64,000 bases of DNA from DSYU01 sp964437595. Lineage in GTDB: Bacteria; Chloroflexota; Anaerolineae; Anaerolineales; Anaerolineaceae. Each line of letters starts with the position of its first letter. Position 1 is the first letter of the stretch. Shown piece after piece: positions 35,322-43,596 of this stretch. Made by a program: the position numbers and the translations under genes. The DNA lies in the NCBI GenBank assembly GCA_964437595.1, contig CAYTHO010000001.1, positions 62,001 to 126,000 on the forward strand. The letters run 5' to 3'. Below the pieces are notes generated by a model that did not search any database, was not told the DNA's origin, and saw only the letters and a program-made list of their open reading frames with translations.

Positions 35322-36536
35322 ATGGATGCGTTGGCAAAATTGGCGGTGATTTGCGATGAAATGGCGCTGGAGACAGACGAAACCCTCGCTGCGCAGCCGA
35401 AAGTCTCCTACCCATCCGAATTCACGCTGGCTGGCACCCCAGAATGTCCGGCCCCAACCAGCCAGAAAGCGGACCGCAGTGCGGCAGCCGGGTTACCCAT
35501 TCACATGGCGGCGCTGCCAGGGGGTAAGCGCGTGCCGCTGCTCAAGTCGCTGCTCACCTCAGCCTGCGAGCGCAACTGCTACTACTGCCCCTTCCAGGCT
35601 GGTCGTGATTTCCGCCGGGTAACCTTCAAACCGGATGAGATGGCTCAGACGGTGGTGGACATGACCAACGCCAAAATCATTCAAGGCGCATTTATCAGCT
35701 CGGGGATCGCTGGCGGCGGCCTGCGCACCCAGGATAAACTGCTCGATACGGCAGAAATCCTGCGCCGCAAGCTGCACTACCGCGGCTACCTGCATCTCAA
35801 GTTGATGCCCGGCGCGGATGCGGCCCAGATCGAGCGCGCCATGCAGCTCGCTGACCGCGTTTCGGTCAACCTTGAGGCGCCTAATCCCAACCGCCTGGCC
35901 TTACTGGCGCCTCAAAAACAAATGATGGACGAATTGCTCCAGCCGCTGCGAGTGGTCGAGTCTATCCGCCGCAGCCAGCCAGGATACAAAGGCTGGAATG
36001 GGCACTGGCCCTCCACGACCACCCAGTTTGTGGTTGGCGCGGTGGGTGAAAGCGACCTGGAACTGCTGCAGACAACCGCATACCTGTACCGCAAGCTGCG
36101 CCTGGCGCGCAGTTACTTCTCAGCCTTCCACCCGATTGACGATACGCCCTTTGCCGACCGCCCGCCAACCAATCCCTGGCGGCAGCACCGGCTTTACCAG
36201 GCCTCTTTCCTGCTGCGCGATTACGGTTTTGAACTGGAAGAGCTGCCTTTCCAGGCTGCTGGCGACCTGCCGTTAGATGTTGACCCCAAGCAGGCCTGGG
36301 CGCGGCAGAACCTCAGCGAGGCGCCGGTTGAGATCAACCGGGCTGAACGGCATGATCTGCTCAAAGTCCCGGGAATTGGCCCGCGAGGCGCGCAGGTGAT
36401 CTTGAATGCGCGGGTGCGCGGCGGACGGCTGCGCTCGCTGGAGGACCTCAAGTCACTGGGTGTTTATGCCACGCGCGCCGCACCGTTTATCCTGCTGGAC
36501 GGCGTCCGCCCGCCGGCGCAGATGGCGCTTTTTTAA
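35322..36536 (+). CDS. Radical SAM protein with helix-hairpin-helix, putative DNA modification/repair
   Basis: 404 residues. The 4Fe-4S/SAM motif CERNCYYC (Cys82, 86, 89) opens a radical SAM barrel; SSGIAGGGL and VSVNLEAPNPNRL are typical downstream elements of the putative DNA modification/repair radical SAM family (TIGR03916-like). Residues ~345-400 form a helix-hairpin-helix (LLKVPGIGPRGAQVIL) for non-specific DNA binding. Members often occur with a uracil-DNA-glycosylase-like gene; here a DUF6504 gene follows instead. The promoter carries a LexA-type box, fitting induction by DNA damage. The substrate is unknown. Confidence 0.85.
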   Translation: MDALAKLAVICDEMALETDETLAAQPKVSYPSEFTLAGTPECPAPTSQKADRSAAAGLPIHMAALPGGKRVPLLKSLLTSACERNCYYCPFQAGRDFRRVTFKPDEMAQTVVDMTNAKIIQGAFISSGIAGGGLRTQDKLLDTAEILRRKLHYRGYLHLKLMPGADAAQIERAMQLADRVSVNLEAPNPNRLALLAPQKQMMDELLQPLRVVESIRRSQPGYKGWNGHWPSTTTQFVVGAVGESDLELLQTTAYLYRKLRLARSYFSAFHPIDDTPFADRPPTNPWRQHRLYQASFLLRDYGFELEELPFQAAGDLPLDVDPKQAWARQNLSEAPVEINRAERHDLLKVPGIGPRGAQVILNARVRGGRLRSLEDLKSLGVYATRAAPFILLDGVRPPAQMALF

Positions 36537-36622
36537 GAAAGGCTCATTCCCATAATTGGAATACAATAGGGGAAAATCATCGAAGGCTACGCTGCTGAGC
36601 CATAAGCAGGAGTGTGATTGGT

Positions 36623-36988
36623 ATGGAATCCTTTCCCCTTGATTTTATTGATGAACCCATCGATGTGATTTTCAACGAACTGCCGGTTCTGCAAAAAAGC
36701 CCGCCCTGCCCGGCAGCTTTTATCTGGCGTAATGAAACCTACCCCGTGGTGGAAATGCTCGAAACCTGGCAGGATTTCCAGCGCCGCGGGCGCATGGCGC
36801 GCAACATGCAGCCCCATCACTTAGCTTCGGCTGCCCGGCGCGGTTCCTGGGGGGTAGGGCGCTTTCATTTTCGCGTGCGGGTTGAGGATGGGCGGGTCTT
36901 TGAACTGTATTATGATCGCGCACCCAACGCTGCTGGGGACCGTAAAGGGCATTGGTTTCTTCTGGGGGAAAGAAGAACCTCGAAATAA
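36623..36988 (+). CDS. DUF6504 family protein
   Basis: 121 residues, soluble. The sequence FIDEPIDVIFNELP ... PAAFIWRNETYPVVEMLETW ... WGVGRFHFRVRVEDGRVFELYYDRAP is that of DUF6504, a small domain that in Actinobacteria, as I recall, accompanies the mutagenic-repair cassette (ImuB-type polymerase). Its position after a LexA-boxed radical SAM gene extends that repair context (inference). ATG 36623 is preferred over GTG 36614 because AGGAG lies 10 bases upstream of the ATG but directly on the GTG. A weak promoter-like stretch (TTGGAATACAAT) lies in the 77-base gap before it. Confidence 0.75.
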   Translation: MESFPLDFIDEPIDVIFNELPVLQKSPPCPAAFIWRNETYPVVEMLETWQDFQRRGRMARNMQPHHLASAARRGSWGVGRFHFRVRVEDGRVFELYYDRAPNAAGDRKGHWFLLGERRTSK

Positions 36989-37042
36989 TTAAGCCGGATT
37001 GATATAAAATTTAACAATTGGTTGATTTTTCTAAAATACCTA

Positions 37043-37070
37043 TTGACAAAATTCAATTAAGTTGTATTAT
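37043..37070 (+). promoter_or_regulatory. Promoter of the DUF2089/SHOCT-like pair
   Basis: TTGACA (37043-37048), 16-base spacer, TATTAT (37065-37070), in an AT-rich stretch; leader of about 150 bases to the next start codon. Confidence 0.7.
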
Positions 37071-37226
37071 ATATTCAGAAAATAAAACACCCCCTTCTTT
37101 TTCTGAAAGCGCCCACAGTCTCATGATAAGGCGATCTGGTAATGTTCGCTTATCTAAAGTGCTGCCTGCTGATCTTGAACGGAAGGGAAAGAAAGAAGCG
37201 CTGTTTGTGCGTTGAGGAGTGTGGTT

Positions 37227-37712
37227 ATGAACTTAATTCTAACCAAGTGCCCGGTATGCGGCGGTGACCTGATCGTCACTCGCATGCACTGCCCAGGCTG
37301 CGAAACAACCCTGGAAGGCAGCTTTGCGCCGGGCGGCAGCCCTTTACAGGAAGCGTTTACCCCAGAACAACTCCGTTCGCTGCTGCCGTTCTCGCGCCTT
37401 AATCAGGAGCAGTTGTACTTTATGCTGACCTTTGTCCGCTGTGAAGGGCGCTTCAATCGTATGGAAGAGGAATTATCCCTTTCGTATCCCACTTTGCGCG
37501 GGCGGCTGGATGAGATCATTCGCGCGCTGGGTTTCGATCCGGCGCGTGAAGAGGAGCCGCGAGAGCCGGAAAGTGCAAAAGGTGTTGACCCGGCTGTGCG
37601 CCAGGAAATCCTGGATATGCTCGATCGTGGAGAAATTGGCGTAGAAGAGGCGCGCCGTCGTTTATGTGGAGAAGAACCTGAACCGAACCATACCAACCAT
37701 CTGGAGGAATAG
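37227..37712 (+). CDS. DUF2089 protein (zinc ribbon plus HTH-like)
   Basis: 161 residues. N-terminal zinc ribbon CPVCGGDL ... CPGCETTL, then an all-helical part (LNQEQLYFMLTFVRCEGRFNRMEEELSLSYPTLRGRLDEIIRALGF) that is a winged-helix-like DNA-binding segment characteristic of DUF2089, and a short C-terminal helical hairpin (RQEILDMLDRGEIGVEEARRRL) resembling the SHOCT-like motif at the start of the next gene. Probably a transcription regulator acting on its own operon (inference). ATG 37227 has GAGGAG seven bases upstream. The stop is 2 bases from the next start. Confidence 0.82.
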   Translation: MNLILTKCPVCGGDLIVTRMHCPGCETTLEGSFAPGGSPLQEAFTPEQLRSLLPFSRLNQEQLYFMLTFVRCEGRFNRMEEELSLSYPTLRGRLDEIIRALGFDPAREEEPREPESAKGVDPAVRQEILDMLDRGEIGVEEARRRLCGEEPEPNHTNHLEE

Positions 37713-37714
37713 AA

Positions 37715-38152
37715 ATGGTTACTGCTGAGGAAAGAATCAAGATATTACAAATGCTGCAAGAAGGAAAGATCAGCTCCGAGGCTGCCGCGCAGCTCTTGCA
37801 GGCCATGGGAGACAGCGATCCTGTGGAGCAGCGTCCGATGCCACGGCACATGCCGCAGCACATGCCGCAGCCTGACCGGGCCGCCTCAATGACCGTGTCG
37901 GAGCCTGGTCGCGGCCCGCGCTGGCTGCGCGTGCGCGTCACGGATACCAATTCTGGCCGCCCGCGAGTTAACGTCCGCTTGCCGATCAGCCTGGTGAACC
38001 TGGGTTTGAAGATTGGCGCGCGCTATACACCCGAGATCGAAGGCCTGGATATTCAGGAGCTTATCGCTGCCGCGCAGGCTGGCGAAACCGGCGCCTTCGT
38101 GGATGTGGTGGATGAAGAGGATGGCGAGCATGTCGAGGTGTTCCTCGAGTGA
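37715..38152 (+). CDS. SHOCT-like domain protein (LiaX/YvlB N-terminal type)
   Basis: 145 residues. Begins with the SHOCT-like helical hairpin (AEERIKILQMLQEGKISSEAAAQLLQAMG), followed by a Met/Pro/Gln/His-rich linker (PMPRHMPQHMPQP) and a beta-rich domain (RWLRVRVTDTNSGRPRVNVRLP, VDVVDEEDGEHVEVFLE). In Firmicutes such N-termini head envelope-stress proteins; here no transmembrane segment is seen. It is co-transcribed with the DUF2089 gene, a common pairing. GGAGG precedes the start and a strong terminator follows. Confidence 0.78.
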   Translation: MVTAEERIKILQMLQEGKISSEAAAQLLQAMGDSDPVEQRPMPRHMPQHMPQPDRAASMTVSEPGRGPRWLRVRVTDTNSGRPRVNVRLPISLVNLGLKIGARYTPEIEGLDIQELIAAAQAGETGAFVDVVDEEDGEHVEVFLE

Positions 38153-38171
38153 GCCTGCCTGAAATCAGGTA

Positions 38172-38216
38172 AGGGTGTGCTGGTATAGTTATCCGATACC
38201 AGCGCACCCTCGTGTT
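38172..38216 (+). terminator. Intrinsic terminator of the DUF2089/SHOCT-like operon
   Basis: A 15-bp stem, 38172-38186 with 38196-38210 (one G-T pair, 9-base loop, arms around GCTGGTAT/ATACCAGC), followed by a T-rich tract (TGTTTTCTT). Confidence 0.88.
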
Positions 38217-38282
38217 TTCTTACACTTATATGTACAATACGTCTGCTTGGTTTGCATCGGCACGATGTTTTTGGAGATCTTA

Positions 38283-39590
38283 ATGTCAACTCAGTCTTCA
38301 TCGCAAGAAACCATTCTCGACTTAAACGACTGGCGGCGCCCATTTTTCCTCATATGGACTGGGCAAACTTTCTCATTGTTAGGCTCGGCGGTGGTCCAGT
38401 TTGCACTGATCTGGTGGCTGACCAGCACTTCAAATTCGGCTGTGGTGCTGGCAACATCTGCCTTTGTCGGCATGCTGCCGGGGATTTTCCTGGCCCCCTT
38501 TGCGGGTGCGCTCGTTGATCGCCTGAATCGCAAGCGGGTAATGCTGGTCTCAGACAGTGCCATTGCCCTGGCAACGGTTGTGCTGGTTTACCTGTTTTGG
38601 ACGGGATCTATCCAGATCTGGCACATCTACGTGGTCATGTTCCTGCGCGGCCTGGGCGGATCGTTCCATTACCCGGCGATGGCAGCTTCCACTTCCTTGA
38701 TGGTGCCGCCAAAGCATTTTGCTCGTATTCAAGGGATCAATCAGGCTCTACAAGCGGCGATCAATATCATTGCGCCTCCGCTCGGCGCGCTGCTGATCGG
38801 CCTTTGGGCTACCCACCAGGTATTGATGCTGGATGTGCTCACCGCAGTCATTGCCGTCTCGACCCTGGCTTTGGTGCGCATACCGCAGCCCGTTCGCGCG
38901 GATGGCGCGGCTCCGGTGACCCCGGCCCTCGTATTACGCGACATGCGCGAAGGATTTCAATACCTGGCCGGCTGGCGTGGAGCGGTGATGCTGATTGGGA
39001 TGGCGCTGCTGCTCAACTTCTTGCTCACCCCGGCCTTTGTCCTGGCTCCGCTGATGATTACTCGGATCTTCAATGGCGGCGCCTGGGAGTTGGGCGTAAT
39101 GGAATCCTCCCTGGCAGCCGGGATGGTAGTAGGCGGCCTGGCCCTGGGAGTTTGGGGTGGTTTCAAGAGCAAGATCGTTACATCGTTGACCGGCATCGCT
39201 GTGATGGGAATCGGCTCCATCATCGTCGGAATAGCGCCGGCAAGCATGTTCCCGGTGATGATTGCAGGAATGGTAATTGTGGGTATTTCCAACCCGTTTG
39301 CCAACGGCCCTTTAGGCGCCATCATGCAGGAGCGCATCACGCCTGAAATGCAGGGACGCGTCTTCTCCCTCGTCAGCGCCGGAGCGACTGCCATCAGCCC
39401 GTTATCTACGCTCATTTCTGGCCCCGTGGCTGAAGTGCTTGGCCTGCGTTCATGGTACATCATGGCCGGTGTGGCTTGTGTCTTGCTGGGCATTGCCGCG
39501 CGCTTTCAGCCGGATATTATGTCGCTGGGCGCAGATAGCACTCCCGCGTCCGCTATAACAACTACCGCTGAAAGAACTGCGGCGGATTAA
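38283..39590 (+). CDS. MFS transporter
   Basis: 435 residues with about 12 transmembrane helices. The N-terminal half has the MFS loop 2-3 motif as GALVDRLNRKRVMLVSD, and the overall pattern (FFLIWTGQTFSLLGSAVVQFALIWW at the first helix; GRVFSLVSAGATAISPLS late) matches the macrolide-efflux-like MFS group (enterobactin exporter/EntS-like). ATG 38283 has TTTTGGAGAT upstream; an earlier in-frame start would lie inside the preceding terminator. It is a single-gene unit. The substrate is unknown; drug or siderophore efflux is possible. Confidence 0.85.
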   Translation: MSTQSSSQETILDLNDWRRPFFLIWTGQTFSLLGSAVVQFALIWWLTSTSNSAVVLATSAFVGMLPGIFLAPFAGALVDRLNRKRVMLVSDSAIALATVVLVYLFWTGSIQIWHIYVVMFLRGLGGSFHYPAMAASTSLMVPPKHFARIQGINQALQAAINIIAPPLGALLIGLWATHQVLMLDVLTAVIAVSTLALVRIPQPVRADGAAPVTPALVLRDMREGFQYLAGWRGAVMLIGMALLLNFLLTPAFVLAPLMITRIFNGGAWELGVMESSLAAGMVVGGLALGVWGGFKSKIVTSLTGIAVMGIGSIIVGIAPASMFPVMIAGMVIVGISNPFANGPLGAIMQERITPEMQGRVFSLVSAGATAISPLSTLISGPVAEVLGLRSWYIMAGVACVLLGIAARFQPDIMSLGADSTPASAITTTAERTAAD

Positions 39591-39647
39591 TTTCATGCTG
39601 GCGGCGGTGTACAGGAAGTAGTTTCGTTTCCCCGGATATTCTCGACT

Positions 39648-39681
39648 CAGGCGTCTGGCAAGTAGCAGGCGCCTGGTTTGT
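39648..39681 (+). terminator. Possible terminator after the MFS gene
   Basis: CAGGCG (39648-39653) pairs with CGCCTG (39670-39675), followed by GTTTGTTT. Short stem, so moderate support. Confidence 0.4.
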
Positions 39682-39944
39682 TTAAGTGAAAAACACGCCG
39701 GGCCTGGGTTTGAAAGAATGTGGATTCTCATGCCTGGCACCTCAAATTACAGAAACGAAAGGCGCGTAACAACGCCCGCCCAATCAGGTTATCTATTGTA
39801 GAAATCAGATCCACCCTAATTTTTTATCTGAACTGCTGGCATTCCTGGTAGTTCGCTCCCTGAAAATATTTTCACAAAGCTTGCATTTCTTTCATAAAGT
39901 TCCTTTCAATTTCGAAATTTCAACGCAATTGCAATGAAAATATC

Positions 39945-39973
39945 TTGAAATGTTACTGGTAAGGTTATATAAT
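39945..39973 (+). promoter_or_regulatory. Strong promoter upstream of the putative ncRNA / rpiR leader
   Basis: TTGAAA (39945-39950), 17-base spacer, TATAAT (39968-39973): five of six and six of six matches to consensus at ideal spacing. The nearest start codon is about 300 bases downstream. Confidence 0.7.
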
Positions 39974-39979
39974 AATGTT

Positions 39980-40216
39980 GGTTTACAACAAAGAACGAGT
40001 TCGTGAAGTAGTATTACACCAATTGTCTAACAAGTTTATCGGTCTCAATTATCTTTAGCGGTGTCTTGCAGGTAGCTTTATTCGTAGTTCTTCTCTTGTA
40101 GGTTTCTGTTCAGTTCTTTAGAGGTACTTTAGCGGTAAATTTAGTGGTAGTTTGAAAGACCCGGAGAGCTTTTTCATGTACAATTACCGGTAGGAAAAGC
40201 TCTCCGGGTCTTCAAT
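39980..40216 (+). ncRNA. Putative non-coding RNA or long structured leader before the RpiR gene
   Basis: Between a strong promoter (39945) and an 18-bp perfect hairpin (40156-40173 with 40195-40212, arms around GACCCGGAGAGC) lie ~235 bases with no credible reading frame. The stretch contains four TTTAGNGGTA motifs, three of them in near-tandem. The hairpin is followed by only a weak T-tract (CAATTTAATCC), so it may be an intrinsic terminator of a small RNA, or an attenuator in the 5' leader of the regulator gene 60 bases on. The rest of the 39591-39944 stretch is AT-rich and shows nothing else. Confidence 0.4.
40117..40149 (+). repeat. Tandem TTTAGNGGTA motifs
   Basis: TTTAGAGGTA (40117), TTTAGCGGTA (40128) and TTTAGTGGTA (40140) follow each other at 11- and 12-base spacing; a fourth, TTTAGCGGT, is at 40054. 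This is close to one helical turn, as expected of a protein-binding array on DNA. Confidence 0.65.
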
Positions 40217-40274
40217 TTAATCCCCACGAGAAAGCGTTTATTGGATTTTATTTGTAGCCTTATTTGAGTGTGCC

Positions 40275-41144
40275 ATGGCAGACAATACCATTTTTACAAC
40301 CGAATCTCTGGCCCGGATGCGCGCTGCGTATCCATCTCTGCCGCCTTCCGAGCGCAAGGTTGTTGATTTTATTCTTACCAACTTCACCGAAGTCATTCGC
40401 ATGACCCTTGCTGAGCTTGCCCAGCACAGCGGCGTGAGCGATGCTACAGTGGTGCGTCTGTGCCGCTCGTTGGGCTACAACAACTTCCTGGAGTTGAAGA
40501 TCGCGCTGACGCGCACCATGGATGACTCTTCACGCCTGATCCATGATGATGTGAAAGAGGATGATTCTTCGGCGGCTGTGGCACGGAAAGTTTTTCAGAC
40601 CGCTATTCAGGCCGTTCAGGATACGCTGCAGGTGCTGGACGAGCAGGCTTTTGAGCGCGCGGTTGATCTGCTGCACAACGCTGGCCGCATTCTCATTGCC
40701 GGGGTTGGCACCTCCGGGCCGCTGGCGCACGAGCTGTATAACCGCCTGATCCGCCTGCACATGAACTGCCACGTCCATACCGATATCTATCTGCAGATGG
40801 TAGAAGCGGCGTTGATGACCGGGCAAGACGTGGTGGTGCTGATCTCGCAGAACGGCACCACTGCCGGGCCGATTCGCACCGCCGCCGAAGCCCGCCGCAA
40901 AGGGGCAAAGATTATCGTCATTACCGGTAACTCGGTTTCTGAATTGAGCGAGCTTGCCGATGTGATTTTATTGACCGTCTCGCACGAGACGCGCCTGGAC
41001 ACAATCGACTCGCGCGTGGCCCAGCATGCTCTGATCCAGGCTCTCTACGTGGCGCTCGCCATGCGCATGATGAACGCCGCAAATGAAAGCGAGCGCCTGA
41101 TCTGGGAGGCCTTGCTGCGTACGCCGACCAGTCAGGCGCTTTAA
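40275..41144 (+). CDS. MurR/RpiR-family transcriptional regulator with SIS domain
   Basis: 289 residues. N-terminal HTH_6 domain (~1-80: LPPSERKVVDFILTNFTEVIRMTLAELAQHSGVSDATVVRLCRSLGYNNF) and a SIS sugar-phosphate-binding domain (~125-265: GRILIAGVGTSGPLAHELYNRL, VVVLISQNGTTAGPIRTAAEA, IIVITGNSVSELSELADVIL). It should bind DNA in response to a sugar phosphate. Possible local targets are the TTTAGNGGTA array upstream (autoregulation) or the downstream genes; no sugar uptake operon is adjacent. RpiR family membership is clear, the ligand is not. Confidence 0.9.
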   Translation: MADNTIFTTESLARMRAAYPSLPPSERKVVDFILTNFTEVIRMTLAELAQHSGVSDATVVRLCRSLGYNNFLELKIALTRTMDDSSRLIHDDVKEDDSSAAVARKVFQTAIQAVQDTLQVLDEQAFERAVDLLHNAGRILIAGVGTSGPLAHELYNRLIRLHMNCHVHTDIYLQMVEAALMTGQDVVVLISQNGTTAGPIRTAAEARRKGAKIIVITGNSVSELSELADVILLTVSHETRLDTIDSRVAQHALIQALYVALAMRMMNAANESERLIWEALLRTPTSQAL

Positions 41145-41162
41145 CCCTTACCCTCCTCCTGA

Positions 41163-41765
41163 TCAGCGTGTCAGCGCCAGGATATGCTCGCGCTCTTGCG
41201 GGTATCGTTCCAGCAGTGCGGCGCGGTCGCCGTGCTCGTAATCCGCGGGTGTAAAACCCGGCGCCATTGTTGTGCCAACCAGCGCAAAGCGCCCGCCGGG
41301 CGCAAGCCGTGAACCCTGCCAGACCCCATGGGGAACAACAAATTGAAGCTGCTGTCCTTTAAAAATATCTTGTCCAAGCATCACGTGGCGGCTCGTGCCG
41401 TCCGGGTAGAGTATGGTCATTTCCAGCGGGTCGCCCAGGTAAAAATGATAGATTTCATCGGTCAGCAGGCGGTGCAGGGCGGAGAACGAGGCATTCCCTG
41501 TGCTCGGGTCGCCTGTGGCGCGGCCTGTCGGGTGAGACGTTAGCAGGTAAAATATAGCTGTCCCAAGCGGACGGGGCGCGCCGCTTTCTGCCTCACTGGA
41601 GGAATTCCCTTGCGCGCTGCCCGCCAGTCTATTGTACCGTTCCGGCAAGGCTGCCAGTGAAATTTCCTCTGGCGAACGGTAGCTCTCATAATACAATCCT
41701 CCCTCGCCTGCCAGCGGCTGGAGGCCAAGAACCTGGATCAATTTTTCTACATCGAATTCTGTCAT
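41163..41765 (-). CDS. Cupin, DUF985 family (YML079w-like)
   Basis: 200 residues. Typical DUF985 cupin order: VLGLQPLAGEGGLYYESYRS, TAIFYLLT, FSALHRLLTDEIYHFYLGDPLEM, VVPHGVWQGSRL and LVGTTMAPGF. A ~35-residue insertion rich in Ser/Gly/Glu (RLAGSAQGNSSSEAESG) separates the first strands and is unlike the compact relatives. Family members bind small ligands with no established bacterial reaction. ATG 41765 is preferred to a further-upstream start because it begins at the conserved helix. It is divergent from the AlaX-like gene. Confidence 0.82.
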   Translation of the reverse strand: MTEFDVEKLIQVLGLQPLAGEGGLYYESYRSPEEISLAALPERYNRLAGSAQGNSSSEAESGAPRPLGTAIFYLLTSHPTGRATGDPSTGNASFSALHRLLTDEIYHFYLGDPLEMTILYPDGTSRHVMLGQDIFKGQQLQFVVPHGVWQGSRLAPGGRFALVGTTMAPGFTPADYEHGDRAALLERYPQEREHILALTR

Positions 41766-41830
41766 TGTGCCTGCTCTCAATGGAAATTGGAATACACAGT
41801 TTAGGGAATTGTACAACATAAGGATCTGCC

Positions 41831-42556
41831 ATGACCGACCTTCTCTACCAGACCGACAGCTACCTACAAACTTTTGACGCGGTCGTCACCGCTGTCAATG
41901 CGGAAAACCGCGCTGTACTGCTCGATCGCACTGCCTTTTATCCGGGCGGCGGGGGGCAGCCCTGTGATACGGGCATTTTGCGTGCCTCTGGCCTGGAGCT
42001 GCCTGTAATTCGAATAAAAAAGGAACTGGAAGGCGCCTGGCATTACCTGGGTGGGGAGGGGCCGCTCCCTGCTGTTGGCGCTTCTGTAACCGGGCAGATC
42101 GATTGGTCGCGGCGCTACGCGTTGATGCGAACCCATACGGCCATGCACATCCTGTGCGGGGTCGTTTTCCGCGACTTTGGCGCCCAGGTGACCGGCGGCG
42201 ATATGGAGCCGCTCAACGGGCGCATGGATTTTGAATTTGAAACCCTTACCAGGGATCTGGTCAGCGTGATCGAAGAAGCCGTTAATCGCGAGGTCGCCGC
42301 TGCTCGCGATATCCGCGTCAAAATTTTGCCTCGCGAGGAAGCTTTCCAAATCCCGGACCTGATCCGCACCAAGATTAACCTGCTGCCGCCGGGAATAGAA
42401 TTTGTGCGCACGGTAGAAATTGTCGGCCTGGATCTTCAGGCGGATGGCGGCACGCATGTCAAGAATACCGCCGAAATTGGCCAGATTCATATCGCGGATT
42501 ACAAGAGCAAAGGCAAAATCAACAAGCGGATCTACGTTGAACTGAAGGAAGCGTGA
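41831..42556 (+). CDS. AlaX-type alanyl-tRNA editing protein
   Basis: 241 residues. A free-standing editing domain that hydrolyses mischarged Ser- or Gly-tRNA(Ala). Features: AFYPGGGGQPCDTG (the glycine-rich motif of the AlaRS editing core), the zinc/catalytic HxxxH in RTHTAMHIL (His102, His106), and DGGTHVKNTAEIG (His209). The cysteine that usually precedes GGTH in AlaRS is Asp here; I believe many free-standing AlaX proteins share this, so it need not mean loss of activity. AAGGA precedes the start. The stop overlaps the next gene's GTG (GTGA). Confidence 0.88.
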   Translation: MTDLLYQTDSYLQTFDAVVTAVNAENRAVLLDRTAFYPGGGGQPCDTGILRASGLELPVIRIKKELEGAWHYLGGEGPLPAVGASVTGQIDWSRRYALMRTHTAMHILCGVVFRDFGAQVTGGDMEPLNGRMDFEFETLTRDLVSVIEEAVNREVAAARDIRVKILPREEAFQIPDLIRTKINLLPPGIEFVRTVEIVGLDLQADGGTHVKNTAEIGQIHIADYKSKGKINKRIYVELKEA

Positions 42557-43596
42557 TTTTGGTAAAGCCTGAGACAAAGAGCGAGCAAATCGCGACAAGT
42601 GAGCTGACCTGTTGGGCGAAGCTGGCGCTGAAGCAGTACGATTTGCGGAAGCCGGAGCTTTCTTTTCTGGGCCACTCGGACAACATCACCTTTCGCGTTG
42701 AAGAGCCTCATGGTGCGGTTTACCTGCTGCGGCTGCACCTGCCTGCATTAAAGTATTGGGCTGGTATCCGCCAGGCGCCTGAGGTGATTGCTTCAGAGCT
42801 GATCTGGTTAGAGGCGCTGGCGGTGAAGGGTGGTTTCGCGGTGCAGGCCCCTGTCCGCAGCCGGGCTGGCGATCTGGTCACCACCATTGCTGTCAGGGAT
42901 GGAGCGTTGATCATCCCCGCCACGCTGCTCACCTGGCTGGAAGGCGATCATTTCTCTGCCGCAGGAGAGGAAGCTGCCGCGCAGATTGAAAAGTTCGGCG
43001 CCCTGGCTGCGCGGATGCACGAATTTGCCGTAGGGTGGGAGCCCCCAGCCGATTTTCGCCGCCCGCGCTATGACCTGAGCCACTTCCGCCGCATTTATGC
43101 CCGCCTGCTGCGAGGGGTCGATCTAGGCGTTTTTTCGGAAGAAATATCCTGGTCGCTGCGCGCGGCTTCTCAAGCCATCCTCTTGGAGATTGAAGCGCTG
43201 CCACACAGCCCTGAGCATTGGGGCATGGTCCATGCCGATCTGCATGTGGGGAACTTCCTGGTCAACAGCCATGCGAGCGATGCGCTGATCATCCCTATCG
43301 ATTTTTCGTTCTGCGGCTTTGGGCATTATCTGTTCGATGTCAGCGTTTGTTTGGCCGGCGGACTGAAGAGCAGCCTGGCGCCGGTCTTCTTAAACGGTTA
43401 TCGCAGCGTGCGCCCGCTCCCGGTGGAGGATTTCCGCGCAATGGAGGCCTATGCTTTAACGGGCCGGTTAAGCTACTATGCCTACCAGATCGATAACCCC
43501 GCCGAGCGTTCGTGGCTCCAACGCCGCATCCCAGAAGTTGTCCAGACGGATGTCAGCCGATTCTTACGCGGGCAGCACATTCTGTTCGATGTATAG
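42553..43596 (+). CDS. APH-family phosphotransferase (homoserine/choline kinase-like)
   Basis: 347 residues. Protein-kinase-like fold of the aminoglycoside phosphotransferase family: NITFRVEEPHGAVYLLRLH (ATP-site strand), the catalytic loop MVHADLHVGNFLV and the metal-binding IIPIDFSFCGFGHYLFDV. Translation starts at GTG inside the AlaX stop codon with GAAGGA upstream, so the two are coupled. The physiological substrate could be a small alcohol such as homoserine, choline or an amino sugar; resistance to drugs is not implied. It abuts the convergent aldo/keto reductase gene. Confidence 0.8.
   Translation: MILVKPETKSEQIATSELTCWAKLALKQYDLRKPELSFLGHSDNITFRVEEPHGAVYLLRLHLPALKYWAGIRQAPEVIASELIWLEALAVKGGFAVQAPVRSRAGDLVTTIAVRDGALIIPATLLTWLEGDHFSAAGEEAAAQIEKFGALAARMHEFAVGWEPPADFRRPRYDLSHFRRIYARLLRGVDLGVFSEEISWSLRAASQAILLEIEALPHSPEHWGMVHADLHVGNFLVNSHASDALIIPIDFSFCGFGHYLFDVSVCLAGGLKSSLAPVFLNGYRSVRPLPVEDFRAMEAYALTGRLSYYAYQIDNPAERSWLQRRIPEVVQTDVSRFLRGQHILFDV

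Noticed and set aside
37018..37215. 65-codon frame before the DUF2089 gene
   Set aside because: A good promoter (37043-37070) lies within its first codons and there is no ribosome binding site.
41831..42556. Loss of editing activity in the AlaX-like protein because the Cys before GGTH is Asp
   Set aside because: I believe many free-standing AlaX proteins carry DGGTH, so this is not evidence of inactivation.
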